DNA of 64,000 nt from Pinus tabuliformis (Eukaryota; Streptophyta; Pinopsida; Pinales; Pinaceae), in assembly GCA_031772625.1 (NCBI GenBank), contig CM062816.1:629937269-630001268 (forward strand), read 5' to 3'. The translations under genes were made by a program, and so were the position numbers. The stretch's first letter is position 1. Every line of letters starts with the position of its first letter. Shown here in pieces: positions 1 to 11,401 of the stretch. The notes under the pieces are model-generated. The model was not told the DNA's origin, did no database searches, and was given only the letters and a program-made list of their open reading frames with translations.

Positions 1-28
1 AAGACCTTGGAATATGCTGATATTCAAT

Positions 29-418
29 TTAATCAAATTCACGTTCCAAGAGACGCACCCTCAAAAACAACCTTAATAACACAGGATTTCTAATGGCATA
101 TACTCTATTAAGCTGTAATACAACAAGTTCAGAATCTAACCTCACTATCAAATGTCCAATTCCAAATGAAATAGATTCAGATAATAATTCAACCACTGCA
201 CTGTATTCTGCAGTGTTGTTCGTCGTTTGACCGAGGCTTACCCCATGCATAGAAACTAACTCGTCAGAGGGTGAATAGATAACCCAAGCTGCGGAAGAGA
301 TATTCTGTGTAATACGACAAGCACCATCAGCAAATCCAATGTATGTTTGGAGGGGCATCGACATCTTCAATATCAAGAGTAAAACCAAGATAAGCCAGAA
401 TAACGACGAAAAACACAC
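29..418 (-). pseudogene. E1 additional RNase H domain, downstream of integrase
   Basis: The 129-residue reading contains an RNase H type I fold signature: a DG near residue 31, a TNNxAEY motif with its acid near 71 and an LDSELVV motif with its acid near 95. These match the three classical metal-binding acids. This is not the RNase H that follows RT, which lies at 1022-2557. It sits beyond the integrase C-terminal segment, near the element's 3' end. Extra RNase H domains of this sort are known in Tat-type Ty3/Gypsy elements, where I recall them most often between RNase H and integrase. A position after integrase is therefore worth noting. It could belong to the polyprotein or be a separate 3' gene. 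Confidence 0.72.
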
Positions 419-505
419 CTTCTAAGTTAAGCACACTGACTAAACTAACAAACATACTAGCTAGAAAGAAAACCTAACCTAACTAACATTCTCCATACCC
501 ATCAT

Positions 506-742
506 TTAAGCATAATACCTCTTAAGGTAAAGTCCATTTCTGGGTTTACCTAAAGAGTCCCCATCAAAATCTACCAGCTCATAGGCCCGTTTTTCTAGCT
601 TTCGCTTTACAATGTAGGGTCCATGCCACATAGGAACGAATTTTCCAGCACCTAGCTTATCGTTAGCTTGATCATATAATAGCACTAGGTCTCCTTCCGA
701 AAAACTTCGAGGGGTCACATTTCTATCATACTGAGCTTTCAT
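506..742 (-). pseudogene. E1 integrase C-terminal segment (GPY/F type)
   Basis: The 78-residue reading holds MWHGPYIV, the GPY/F module found at the C-terminus of Ty3/Gypsy integrases, preceded by the usual 'F..GDLVLLYD' strand. It lies just downstream, in element orientation, of the integrase core at 1022-2557, as expected. No chromodomain is visible after it, which argues against a chromovirus. Part of the broken E1 polyprotein. Confidence 0.8.
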
Positions 743-1021
743 TCACTTCGCGTGAGTCTCAATTGCCAATGCAGCATCACATCGAGTCTCATCTAACTGA
801 GCTAAGTATAATAAACGTTTCTCCTCTTCGGAAGTAGCTGGGAGTAATTTGACAGCCATTTGAAGTGATGGGATTTCGCATTCAATGGGTAACACAGCTT
901 CCAGGCCATAAACTAGCTAGAAAGGAGTGAACCCTGTTGAAGTTTTCACTGAGGTTCGGTATGCCCATAGCGCTGAAAATAACATGTTGTGCCAATTCGA
1001 CCGATGAATACCAATGGTTCG

Positions 1022-2557
1022 TCAGATCATGATAACCAGAACTTTGTTGATAGACTGAACCAAACCGTTGGTTTGCGGATAATAAGGAGTAGAGATATCA
1101 TGGCGCAAACCAAGCTGGCTTGTAAGCTCAGTCATCATGATGTTTTGAAAATGGCTCCCATGGTCAGTGATGATTGCTTGTGGGACACCAAACCTAGTTA
1201 TAATACGATTGAATACGAAAACTGCAGCTGTTTTGCCGCTTGCGTCGAATGTAGGCATCGCCTCCACCCATTTAGTAAAATAATCAACCGCGAGGATGAT
1301 ATACGCATGCCCCCTAGCCGAGTGAGGGTTACAAGTAATAAAATCGATACCCCATTTGGTGAATGGACCAACGGAAATTATAGGATGGAGAGGAGCAGGT
1401 GGTGCACGCATCTTGCGATCAAACACTTGACAGTTGTGGCACTTCCGGACCGCAATGATACAATATTTAAACATGGACGGCCAGAAATAGCCAGCGCGCA
1501 ACACCTTCTGAGCTGTGGCATACCCAGACATATGACCGCCACATGCTCCAGAGTGATAATCATTCAAAACTCTCTCAGCCTCTTCGTGAGTTAAACAACG
1601 TTGGAAAACTAAGTCTGCCCCCCGGCGATAAAGTGTATCTCCAATAATCTTGTATTGCTGGGATTGAAACTGAATTTTTCGACGTTCCGACTTTGAAGCT
1701 TCAGGCCGAAAGGTTTGGGTGTGGAGATAGATGATTATATCCCCGTACCACGGATCTAAAGTACTGATAAGAAACAAAGATTCGTCCGCAATGGACTCCT
1801 CTGCCACAATTTCTGTGTCAGCACGCGGGAAATCACACATCAATTTCGCAAAAACTAAGGATTTCTTAGACTTGGACTTCTCAAACTCCAAGTCGAACTC
1901 TTGCAGGATAACGATCCATTTAGAGTACTTGCCCCCTAGCAATTGTTTTGTCAAAATATAAATCATAGGGTTGCAATCCAAAATGACTGTAGTTTTACGG
2001 AGAAGAATGTAGTGATGAAAACACTGGACAGCTTGAACGGCTGCCAAGGCCAATTTCTCCACATGCGAATATTTTAGCTCAGTCGGGTTTAATGTCCTAC
2101 TAAGATAATATATCACATGTTCCGCTCTGAATTCATCTTCTTGAACTAACATCATTCCAATGGTGGAATGCGAAGCTGCGAGGTATAAGAAGTAGTCCTG
2201 GTTGTAGTTGGGAGGATGCAACAACGGTGCATGGGTCAACGCGTGCTTAAGCGCATCAAAACATTGTTGGGCAATCTCATCCCAAAAGAATTGAGCGTTC
2301 TGTTTCAACAACCGTGTAAAACCTTTAGTGACCTCGGCGTAGTTTGGAATGAATCGGCGTAAAAAATTCGCTTTCCCTTGCAAAATTTGGAGTTGGCGCA
2401 AACTTGAAGGAGGAGGCAATTTGATGATAGCTGCGACCTTCGAGGGATTGACGTGAATGCCGGCTTTTGAAACAACAAATCCCAGCAATCGACCCGTCTC
2501 TATACAGAAAACATACTTGTGGGGATTTAACCGAATTCGATAATGCCTACACCTCAT
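1022..2557 (-). pseudogene. E1 RT C-terminal part, RNase H and integrase core
   Basis: A 511-residue open stretch. The first ~40 residues resemble the RT thumb (LLGFVVSKAGIHVNPSK). Next come the connection segment (FLRRFIPNYAEV) and an RNase H domain (residues ~115-230). An integrase zinc finger with the H-H-C-C spacing follows (HSGACGGH ... KCHNCQVF, ~330-375). The integrase core then begins with WGIDFI and includes ITDHGSHF. The order is diagnostic for Ty3/Gypsy. It forms part of the E1 polyprotein with the protease region at 2554-3987. The element is broken, so this is a fossil reading. Confidence 0.9.
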
Positions 2558-3987
2558 AAAGATTGCTCGTAAGTGGACAAGGTGATCAGCTCGATGAAAC
2601 CTGCTTTCAATAGCTTTTCGACTTCTTCTTTAATTGCAGCCGCTTTCCGAGGGTGAATTTGACGCAACCGTTGCCAGACGGTTTTAGCGTCCGGGTCGGT
2701 CTTTATTTCATGAACAACAATGGCAGGATCAATTCTCGGCATTTCCTCGTAAGACCAGGCAAACACATCGCGGAATTCTTGGAATAGGGCCTTGTAAGTT
2801 TGGATTTCATCTTCTGTACATGAGGCACTTATATTAATGTTTTCCTCAATTCCGGGCTTCACTGAAATATCAATGGGAATAGTACGAGAAATATTCCCTA
2901 AATTCAACTTTGAATCAGAATGTTTCGTTGGATTCTGAGCGTCTTTGACATATTCAGCGGTAAAGATAGATGAAAAATCATTTTCAAAAACATCATCCTT
3001 AGGTAAAAACGAAGATCTGTGATGGAGATCTTCCCATGGTAGATCGTCTACACTTAGGATTTCGCGAAGTTGTTTGTCAGATGACACGACTTCGGGAAAC
3101 TCTATCCATTCTAAGGTTGATGTGAAAAGTGATTCTTCACTGACCACATTCATTTGGTCGATTTGGGTTGAACGCGAGTCGGTAAAATACATGACGGCTT
3201 CATAAGCAATTTCATATGGACTCAAAGGCATAGCATCACCGAATGAGTCTATCTCAGATTCAGATGGGACAATCCAAGGATCATCATAAATAATGTTGTC
3301 TGATGTAATCATATGAATTGATGCGAATGAAGGGTCTGTGTTGATTGGAGGGAAAGGAAAAGTTCCCAGTAAACCGGAATCTTTAACTAAACCTACGCCA
3401 ACGTCCCTATTAGGGATTGTCGTCTTACCGACATGCTGGATACTCTCTGAAGAGGCTGGGTCAGATGAAAAGTATGTCAGCTGATCAATGGTCACGATCT
3501 TACCGTTATATGGAAACTTTATTACTCTGAAGACCGATGAAACGACTGCTGTCATAGCATATGATGAACTTCGACCCAAAAGAAGGTTGTAGTCTAGAGG
3601 GGCATCAACCACCTCCACATCCAGACTAACGGTTTTACCTTCTACCCCTATAGGCAATTCCTGTAGAATACCAAACGGACGGAACCCATGGCCATCAAAG
3701 GCCTTAAGGATGGTCGGGGATTGGTTCAACGAAGGAAAACCAAGCGATCTCCAACATTGAATCGACATAATACACGTAGAAGCTCCCTCATCAATCACAG
3801 TCCAATGAATAGGCCTGTTCTTGACTATCACTAGAATTTGGAAAGCCATTTGATGGGGTAGACGAGGTGTACTATTTTCTAGATCGAAGATTATCAGGTT
3901 CGGGTCCTGAACATCAACAGCTCCGATAGCCGACAAAAGTAATTTTCGTTGTGCTGGGCATGATTGCAGCACTTCTAAAGCCGACAT
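2554..3987 (-). pseudogene. E1 aspartic protease and start of RT
   Basis: The 477-residue reading opens with a retropepsin-like domain: VIDEGASTCIMS provides the D-x-GAS active-site loop near residue 65, and the later APLDYNLLLGRSS is the conserved strand and flap-side motif of plant Ty3/Gypsy proteases. The middle is an acidic linker. The C-terminal ~60 residues (VHEIKTDPDAKTVWQRLRQ, then EEVEKLLKAGFIE) are the segment that normally leads into RT. It sits between gag and the RT-integrase region in the expected order. Confidence 0.85.
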
Positions 3988-4029
3988 TGCTGAGGGTGAA
4001 ACAGCTAAGTCCTCAACAATGTTGTAATT

Positions 4030-5385
4030 CTAGGCGGCTCTCGCATGTGGATTGAAAGCAAACCTTCGAAGTACACCCTTGGCGGGCGGTTTAATTACTA
4101 AGTCCGGGTTAGGTTTTTCGATCTGTAGTGGATCGGAACCAGGAGCTGAGGTTGATGGGTTAGAATGAGAATATTCTGCTTCTTTATCATCAACAGGATT
4201 CTTACTACCATAATCTTGCGATCGAGTCGCAATCCTCACATGAGACATCATCAAAATGGGTTCTTCACTGGCAGTCGAGGAAGAACCTATCATCTTACTT
4301 TCCTGCTTTGGAAATGGATCTTTTAACACAGCAGGAGTAGGAGAACCTTTGACTATTTTCACAACCTTGGCCCGATGAGGGCAATCTCTCGTAAAATGAT
4401 CCTCTTCACAAATAAGACAAGGATATCGAGGTTTGCACTTTTCTTCATTGGTTTCCGACTTTTCCGTTTTCTCCTTCGGAGCCTTGTCTGCTTTAGCCTT
4501 CCTCTTTCCTTTCTTATTTCCACCGTTTTTTGATTTGGCCGTAGATGACTCTACAGCGTGAATATCGGCTGAAAGTTCAGGAGAAGAGTCTCCTGTCGGG
4601 GAATCGGGCAAAGTGATTATAGGAGTAGTAGAATTCTTGGAAGACTTCTTCTTACTCTTTGTATTCACGATACCAATCATACCATCAGTGGCATGAGATC
4701 CCGAAGGAGCAGCAGCGATTTGATTCGATTTTGGAAGATCTGGAATCTTCTCGTGTAACGTACCCGACTGTGTATAAACTAAGTCAAGGTACTGCGCCTG
4801 AGCAATGACTTGCTCCTCAGTAACTACTCCGGCCTTAGCTACATCTTCAGTAATCTTCGGTAATAATGATTTAACAAACCATTCAGCTAAGATTTGGTCC
4901 GGGATAAAAACTTTCACTAACCTTCTTCGACGTCTCCACTCATGAATGTGATCATAAATATACGTGGACGTTGATTGTTTCAGTGAAGTTAATAACTCCG
5001 TGCCGTTATCGTATCTGACCGGCAACTGAAAGTGAGTTAGGAACGAGGTAGCTAACTGGCTGAAATTGTAAAAAGAGGCCCGTGGTAACTCAATGTACCA
5101 CTTGGCCGCGAGACCAATGAGTGTACGCTGGAAAAGACGTAAGCGGATCGAATCATCCGAGATAGAATTTGAAGCACACCAGAGATGGTAAGTCATAACA
5201 TGATTGGACGGATCCTCTCCAAACTTACCTTCGAACTTGGGTATATCACTGGGAAACTTATTTGGCATTGGCGGCCAGAACGGAAGATATTGAATTGGAT
5301 TGTTCGTTAGGCGCGTCAAGTCTGGTAAATCGAAAGTTGCGATAAACGGTAACTGCCGGTTAGGATCTCTAAAACTCTGGGTCAC
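4030..5385 (-). pseudogene. E1 Gag: capsid-like region and CCHC zinc knuckle
   Basis: A 451-residue open stretch. Residues ~35-180 (PKFEGKFGEDPSNHVMTYHLWC ... LAAKWYIELP ... FLTHF) match the plant Ty3/Gypsy retrotransposon gag (capsid) pattern. A lysine-rich segment (~250-310) follows. Next is one zinc knuckle, CLICEEDHFTRDC (C-x2-C-x4-H-x4-C, ~320-335), for nucleic-acid binding. The family role is assembly of the particle that packages the RNA. The glutamine-rich region at 5382-7266 lies immediately upstream and is probably part of the same gag protein. Confidence 0.87.
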
Positions 5386-5970
5386 AAGACCAGTCCCAGG
5401 AGGAGGATATCCAGGATAACTAGGAATAGGAGTCTCATTAGGGATATTATATCCTCCTGGAAAACCAGGATTAACCGGACCGTACTGGGGTTGTTGAGGT
5501 TGTTGATAAGTGTACCCAGGATACGGTTGATACTGGTAAACCAGTTGTTGGACAGCTTGCCCATGTTGGTACTGTCCCTAGTACGGTTGATGAACAAATT
5601 GAGGTTGAGTAGTGACAACCCTACTTATACCAGGCTGACCTGTAGGCATCTGGACCGTGGTTTGAATCGTAGATCCAGAGAATGGTAAAGATGTCTGAGG
5701 AGTGGTTACAGAGACAGTAGAAACTGGAGCTGTCGATACTCCAGAAGTAAGTGCGGCAGATGTGGCGGTAGTTGCAGCAGCCGTTTGAGATGGAGTACTA
5801 GGTGCAATTGGCGGCTGAGTAACTACCGAAGTTACAGAAGTTTGAACATTTGACTGGACAGGTTGCGGTTGCTGGGGTGGACCAGAAACTACGGGTTGTC
5901 CAGCTTGAGGTACCAACTGTATACTTGGCTGCAACACCTGTTGACCCTGTGATGGATCCCACACTAACAT
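5382..5970 (-). pseudogene. E1 Gag low-complexity segment (P/Q/S/T-rich)
   Basis: The reading is dominated by Pro, Gln, Ser, Thr and Val (e.g. QPVVSGPPQQPQPVQ), with no recognisable fold. It connects the YQPQG-repeat region at 6004-7266 to the capsid-like region at 4030-5385. I see no catalytic or zinc motif. Its composition continues that of the upstream region, so I read it as the C-terminal part of a long disordered Gag N-terminus. Confidence 0.6.
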
Positions 5971-6003
5971 TCCGGGGTATTGACCCGTAACAGGTTGAGG
6001 ATA

Positions 6004-7266
6004 CTAAGATCCATAACCGGATTGAGGATAGGATTGATAATTGTAAGGTGCAGTTCCCATACCTTGAACATATGACTGACCTTGAGGTGGTTGATAACCT
6101 TGACTCGAGTATTGACCTTGAGGTTGATAACCTTGAGGTAAATACGGATACTGGGGTTGACCTTGACCTTGAGGTTGATACCCTTGAGGTTGATACCCTT
6201 GGGGTTGATACCCTTGAGGTTGCCATCCTTGGGGTTGATACCCTTGAGGTTGATACTGAGGTTGACCCTGGGGTACATATTGAGGCTGGGGTTGACCTTG
6301 AGGCATGTATTGCACCATAGGTACATACTGACCTTGAGGTTGCCCCCCAGACACGATTTGTGTACCTTGAGGTTGCCCCCCAGGCGTTAACTGAGGCTGC
6401 CCCCCACGCGGTAATTGGCCACCTTGAGGTTGGGAAAAGGGAACTGAACCTGACATCATGTAAATGTCTCCTACACCCAATGGTATATTACCATTGTTTC
6501 CAGCTAATAACCCATGATCAATGGGTTGAGGAGATGCCCCCTCAAAGGTACCAGAAAGTGATTGATACCCGGTGGGAATAGAAGGACCGTCATGTAAGAA
6601 AGATTCAGGAGTTTGAGTAAACACGGACGACTGAATAGACATATTTATAGGAGTATAAATACCTCCAGGTGGAAAGGGAGTACGAGGTGTAGAAAAACCT
6701 ACCCCTGAGTTGTCTAAATAATTGGTTAACGAAAGGTACCAAGTAGTACTTCTAGGAGGACTGTGAAAGATAGATTCATGCTCCCTGAGTTCAATAGTAA
6801 ATTGATCTTCAAGGTTAGAGACGCCTATATCTTCCTCTAGAGCAAGTTCTTCGATAGCAATCAGACCAGTAGGAAGATTTTCGGTGATAACTCGTTCTAC
6901 TCTTGGTGAATCTGGAACACTAGAAGTCGGAGTAACAGGTTCAGATATTTCAGGTTCTTCGCCTGTATCACTAGCAGACGAAAAACTACCAACAAGCTCA
7001 GAAACTGTAACAGCTTCGGGATTATAACCTGTCTCTAGACCTTGGTAATCTGAATGGACTACCAAGGAAGATTCTCCTTCTTCAGGTGAACCTACTCTAC
7101 TGCCACTAGGAGGAGTTACAAGGACCTTTAAACCTTCTAGATTACTGGGGTCGTCTCGAGGAGGTTCACCCCTAAGTCTACGGGATCTTCTCAACAATTC
7201 GGCCACAGAAACAACTTCAGGAGACTGGCCCCGAAGTCTACGGGACTGTCTCGGTAATTCCGCCAC
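6004..7266 (-). pseudogene. E1 Gag N-terminal region with YQPQG-type repeats
   Basis: A 420-residue open stretch beginning MAELPRQSRRLRG. Residues ~1-35 contain two copies of a basic SRRLRG box followed by acidic text. Residues ~40-200 are acidic and Ser/Pro-rich. From ~270 on it becomes a prion-like low-complexity tract of PQGQ, GGQPQG and tandem GYQPQ units. There is no capsid fold here; that follows at 4030-5385. Some retrotransposon Gag proteins (Ty1 Gag, for example) have a disordered prion-like N-terminus that aids condensation. The same role here is inference. The start at 7266 is chosen because it is the first ATG after the leader and opens the longest frame. Confidence 0.65.
6075..6440 (-). 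repeat. Minisatellite coding (GYQPQ)n in E1 Gag
   Basis: On the plus strand, short units of the form TTGATACCCTTGAGG (15 bp) are tandemly repeated, perfect or nearly so, between about 6160 and 6260. Looser 12-27-bp variants (GGTTGCCCCCCAG, GGTTGACC) flank them to ~6440. Units are multiples of three, so repeat gain or loss keeps the frame. Slippage is the likely origin. Confidence 0.85.
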
Positions 7267-9267
7267 AGTTAAAAACTTCTAACTAGTACACACGAAAGCA
7301 AAGTAAAATCTAAAATCAAACCACCTAAAGTCTCTAAAGAACCAAACAAATTTGAATCACACGCCTAAATAATCTAGGGCGTCAAACCAAGCACAAACAG
7401 TAGCCTTCCAGACTGAAAACGCTAGTTGGAGATGAAACCCAACATCGCCGGATTCAGTACAGAAGTGGCGGGTGGAACAGTTACCCCGGCAACCTGCTTA
7501 ATGAATAGACTGGCACAAGTTCCTCCACTTTAACCGTCTCGAGTGAAGTGAACCCCCCGGAAAATCCAAGTGAGTCTAGCCGACGTCTGCTCCAGGTACA
7601 GTGGGATCTTCCCTCCACCGTCACCTCGGTAGAATCCTAAAGATAATGGTCACTAAGGTTACCAACCGCAACAAATGCACCTGGGGGAATAGTCTACACT
7701 CCGACAACACGCAAGGGCAGAGTATCAAGCTCAATCCCCTTGCCGATTCCTTGACAATAATCCAAGGTTTACCGACAAGTGACCCCTGGCTCCTCGACAA
7801 TGGTTAATCCGAGGTTTACCTTTTGTAATACGTGCGTGTCTGGCATCGTTCCCAACGAGGGGGGATTGATCCCCTCACTGGTTCGGACACGAGCTCGTGC
7901 TTCTCCTTTAAGAGGAGCTTTCCCAGAGTACAAATGAGACAATTGGATTTATTCTATCACAAGATAAGCTACTTGTTTGGTTTTGTTGTCTTGGAGAGTT
8001 AATTACTCTCCTACTCCAAGACACTAGCCTGATCTAAATTGGTGTTTCAGAGCCTTAGTAAATAAAAGTTACTACGTTGATTTTACTTTAAGCGTTAATT
8101 TTATGGTTTTTCTTAAAGACAAAAGGTAGAGGAAGTGAAACCAATGGTGTGTAGACTCAACTCAAACCACTACAAAGATGCACCTAAGATGATTTACGCT
8201 ACTTTTCTCTTTCAATGAAATTCTTAACTAAGAGAGTTGAGAGATGCAAATTTTATAGAAAACAACTTTCTTAGTAAAGAAAATCAAAGAAACAATTCTC
8301 TTTATCTTTCCAAGCATATAAACATGACCACTCCTTACGTGCACGAAAAACTCTTTTTCTTTCAAAACTCTTCAAAGCTACTTGAAACAAAACTTTTCAA
8401 AGGAGATGTTTTTGTATTTTCTCTTATTTAATAAAGCATATAAATCTCTCTTAATGAAAATCAATCTCAAAAGTTATAAAATCTATGAAAACATGACTCA
8501 CAAGCAAATCAAAAAGAAATTTACTCTAAGCAAACCTAACGAGGCAAAAGCATACAAGGATGATTCTAGGTTTTTTTACTTGACCACAATGAATTCAAGG
8601 ACTAGCTAATGCAGAATCAAAAGACCAGTCAAAACAAAACTCAAATCTTTTTGTTCTTTTTGTAAAATGGAATTCAATACTTAATCAACAAGCACTTCGA
8701 AATTTGCCAAAGAGATAACTCAAAGGTAAGTTACTCTCACAGGTAGACTTTATGATAGGTCCGACTTCTAAGAAGGCTGACAAAACCAGAGAGATCTAAG
8801 GCTTGACAACTTCTACCGCCAAAGTCACTACAAGACCTACTCAAAAATAAAACCCTAGGGCTTAAACTTCTATGAAATCCACTAAAACACTCAATGCTAT
8901 CGAAACAAGTTCAGGTGAAGATCTCTAACAAGAGACTAATGAATATGGGCAGTAAAAACTAAGAAAAAGCAAAATCTAAGAGAAAAAATGCAAAAAATGG
9001 AAATTTTCTTAATTTTTAGCAGGGACGCAGGCAACCTGTTAAGCCAGGTGTGAGCCCGCTCTGTGCACACAGCAACAGTGCGTACAAGTACGCACTGTGC
9101 AATACTCAGAGGGTGCGTACTACTGAAGAAACCAAGAAAAGCTAAATTCAATATAACCCTAAGCTAACCCACCCAAATGCAAAGTCACAGAGTCAAAAAC
9201 CAGAAAATAAATGACTTTTCTCAGATCAAAGTTGCATCCAAAGGAAAAGACTTTCACATCAATGGAT
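7267..9267 (-). other. E1 untranslated leader
   Basis: Two kilobases between the primer site and the first gag ATG. I find no coding signal. The short open readings in it have no recognisable motif. A CpG-bearing patch near 9020-9125 contains repeated GTGCGTAC/GTACGCAC words like those in E1's own LTR at 16050-16150. A long leader of this kind is usual for large plant Ty3/Gypsy elements. Confidence 0.6.
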
Positions 9268-9285
9268 TCCCCTGCGGAGTCGCCA
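9268..9285 (-). other. E1 primer binding site (Arg-tRNA-like)
   Basis: On the minus strand this reads TGGCGACTCCGCAGGGGA, three bases inside the LTR end at 9289. It begins with the TGG complementary to a tRNA CCA end. The motif resembles the Arg-tRNA type site I recall for Ogre-like elements. The tRNA identity is from memory and unchecked. Confidence 0.75.
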
Positions 9286-9798
9286 TTTTGTCAGGCGGAA
9301 AGAGTCGATAGTGCAGACACAACCAACCTCCGTAGGAGCCTAAGACTCTCTAGTGACAAACAAGACAAACAAGAGCAATCCTTCTCTAAACATGCATTTA
9401 CTATACGGGAAATCAAGTGTTTAGATCCTACATGTAGTCCCACGCTATTGTAGCAATCCAGCCTCGCTGATCCGGATGAGCTCCTCCTTCACTTTGAAAC
9501 CTGCATCAACTAACAATCAAACGATTAAATAGCACTTGATAATCTCATAGAATAAAACATATTTAACACATAGACCAAGGAGTACATGAAATAACTCATA
9601 AATAACAAGTTATTGAGAAGAATGGACTCATTTGCATTAATAGGAAACAAAAGGAACAATTACAACCTGAGCCTTGGTGTTGTGCAAGTCCCTCCCAGGG
9701 TCCATCAAGAGTTCTCCTTTACTTTGACAAAGCTCACCCACTTCCAAATAGAACAAGCAAAGATGGAAATCTCTCCTCACAAGCTTCTAAATGGGAGT

Positions 9799-9803
9799 CC
9801 TAA
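9799..9803. repeat. Target site duplication of E2, left copy (CCTAA)
   Basis: CCTAA directly precedes the TGTTGG end of the left E2 LTR. The same five bases follow the right LTR at 15758-15762, so E2 inserted here as a unit. Confidence 0.93.
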
Positions 9804-11401
9804 TGTTGGAAATAATACTGAGAGGGGGGGGGTGAATCAGTATTATCACATTAATAAAACTTTTTCAATTCCATAATCAGATTCATATATGCTACTTCCA
9901 CAACTTCTTAAGATTAAGTTAATCGATCTTCAATGAGTGCATTAGGACATTATCAACCATATTATCAGTTAACAGATGCAGTAACATAAAGTAGATCATC
10001 ACACATAAGGCACACATATGAACACAATGATATAAGGTGGAAACCCAATGCGGGAGAAAACCACCTGCTGCAAGTCATCTCAATCTTCTTCTTAATAAGA
10101 AAATTCTTTTACAATATTTGTACTGGTGCAGCCTTATACCAGTACGGGAGCTACAACCCCCTTTGCTCTTGTACTAGCCGATCCATTTACTAGTACGCAG
10201 GCTACTACCTGCTACAATGCTCCAAAGATTTCCTTTAGCTCTTGTACTGGCTTAGATACTAGTACGTAGGCGCCGGCCTACAATCTTCTCTCCTTCAAGT
10301 ACCACGTTTCATCAATTTTCATACTGGATACATTGAGGCACAACCCATAATCTTGAAAGGCCACATTTCATCCAATTTTCATACTGGACCCAACAACAAC
10401 ATTGAAGCTCAAACAACCTTCTGAAACACCCAATCAACTGTAGTAACTAGATCAACAATAATAGGACCAAACCCAGGATGCAACAATGATAAACAAAGAT
10501 TTTAAGAGAAGGAAGCACCCTGCTCAACTGCTAGCCTGAGTCCGGACTCACCCTGCTCAACTGCTAGCCTGAGTCCCGGACTCACCCTGCTCAACTGCTG
10601 GCCTGAGTCCCTGGACGCACCCTGTTCAACTGCTAGCCCGCGTCCCGGACACACTCTGCTCAACTGCTAGCCTGCGTCCCTCGCTCTGAGTCTTTTGAAC
10701 TTCCTACGTCTCGGCGCACCTGAACCCTTTTGCGCCTGCGTCCGGCGCACCTGAACCGGTTCGCTCCTGTGTCCCGGACGCACCTGAACCCTTACTGCAC
10801 CTGCTTCTCTTTAGATATGAAAGATATAAAGACTTCAAGACTAACCCAAATAGTCAGATCTACAGATCTGATCGTGCGCCATAGCGATCATAGTCCATTA
10901 GAAGATTCGCCTTCATAGATCTGGACTAGATCTCACCAAAAGATATTCAACAAAGATGGTGCTTAATCCAAATGAACTCCTTTGCTTTATATAGGCAAGC
11001 TTTTCCCCAAAACATGGAACAATACCACGAGCCGACACCATAGAAACGCAAAACCGTCGGCTAGATACCACACAAGAAACCCCCACGTGCTTTTCTCTGC
11101 CTTGATATGTGTGCACTGGGCGGACGCACCCCCTGAACGGCTGGCTTGCGTCCCTGGACGCGGGTTCTGCATGGATTACCTGCGGGGACGCACTTTCTGT
11201 AAGGTGTACCTGCGTCCTTCATAATTTCAACAATATTTGAACCTTTGCTTACGAAGAGCTTGCCATTTGATTCCTTTGAGCTATCCTGTAATATGTCACA
11301 TCTGATATCTCTTCTGTAGATTCATCTGAATGTATATAAGTGAGATGATCTTCTATGAGAGTGTTGCCATCAAGTACAACATATGCATCATAATGCCAAC
11401 A
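9804..11401 (-). repeat. E2 3' LTR
   Basis: Begins TGTTGGAAATAATACTGAG and ends ATAATGCCAACA on the plus strand, with inverted ends TGTTGG/CCAACA. It has a nine-G run near the start and a block of ~38-40-bp tandem units built on CACCCTGCTCAACTGCTAGCCTGAGTCC at about 10525-10690. These are followed by GCGTCC/GGACGC-rich text to ~10810 and again at ~11115-11220. A minus-strand TATA box lies at 10985-10993. Open readings inside it recur identically in the other LTR and are not genes. Confidence 0.93.
10985..10993 (-). promoter_or_regulatory. TATA box in E2 3' LTR
   Basis: TATATAAAG on the minus strand, within GCCTATATAAAGC. The same motif is at 15341-15349 in the 5' LTR, where it would drive the element's RNA. 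Confidence 0.65.

Noticed and set aside
989-1594. 201-residue plus-strand open reading
   Set aside because: Antisense to E1 integrase, with no motif of its own.
5798-6390. Overlapping readings in other frames and strands over the E1 repeats (e.g. LEVDTLEVD and STSRVSTSR texts)
   Set aside because: Periodic DNA keeps all frames open. Only the frame with gag-like flanks is supported.
10525-10700. Regularly spaced short repeats considered as a CRISPR-like array
   Set aside because: They are directly tandem, have no unique spacers, lie inside an LTR and are duplicated in the other LTR. The DNA is plant nuclear.
10730-11224. Small readings repeated exactly at 15086-15580
   Set aside because: They are the two copies of E2's LTR, so recurrence is due to the LTR pair and not to conserved genes.
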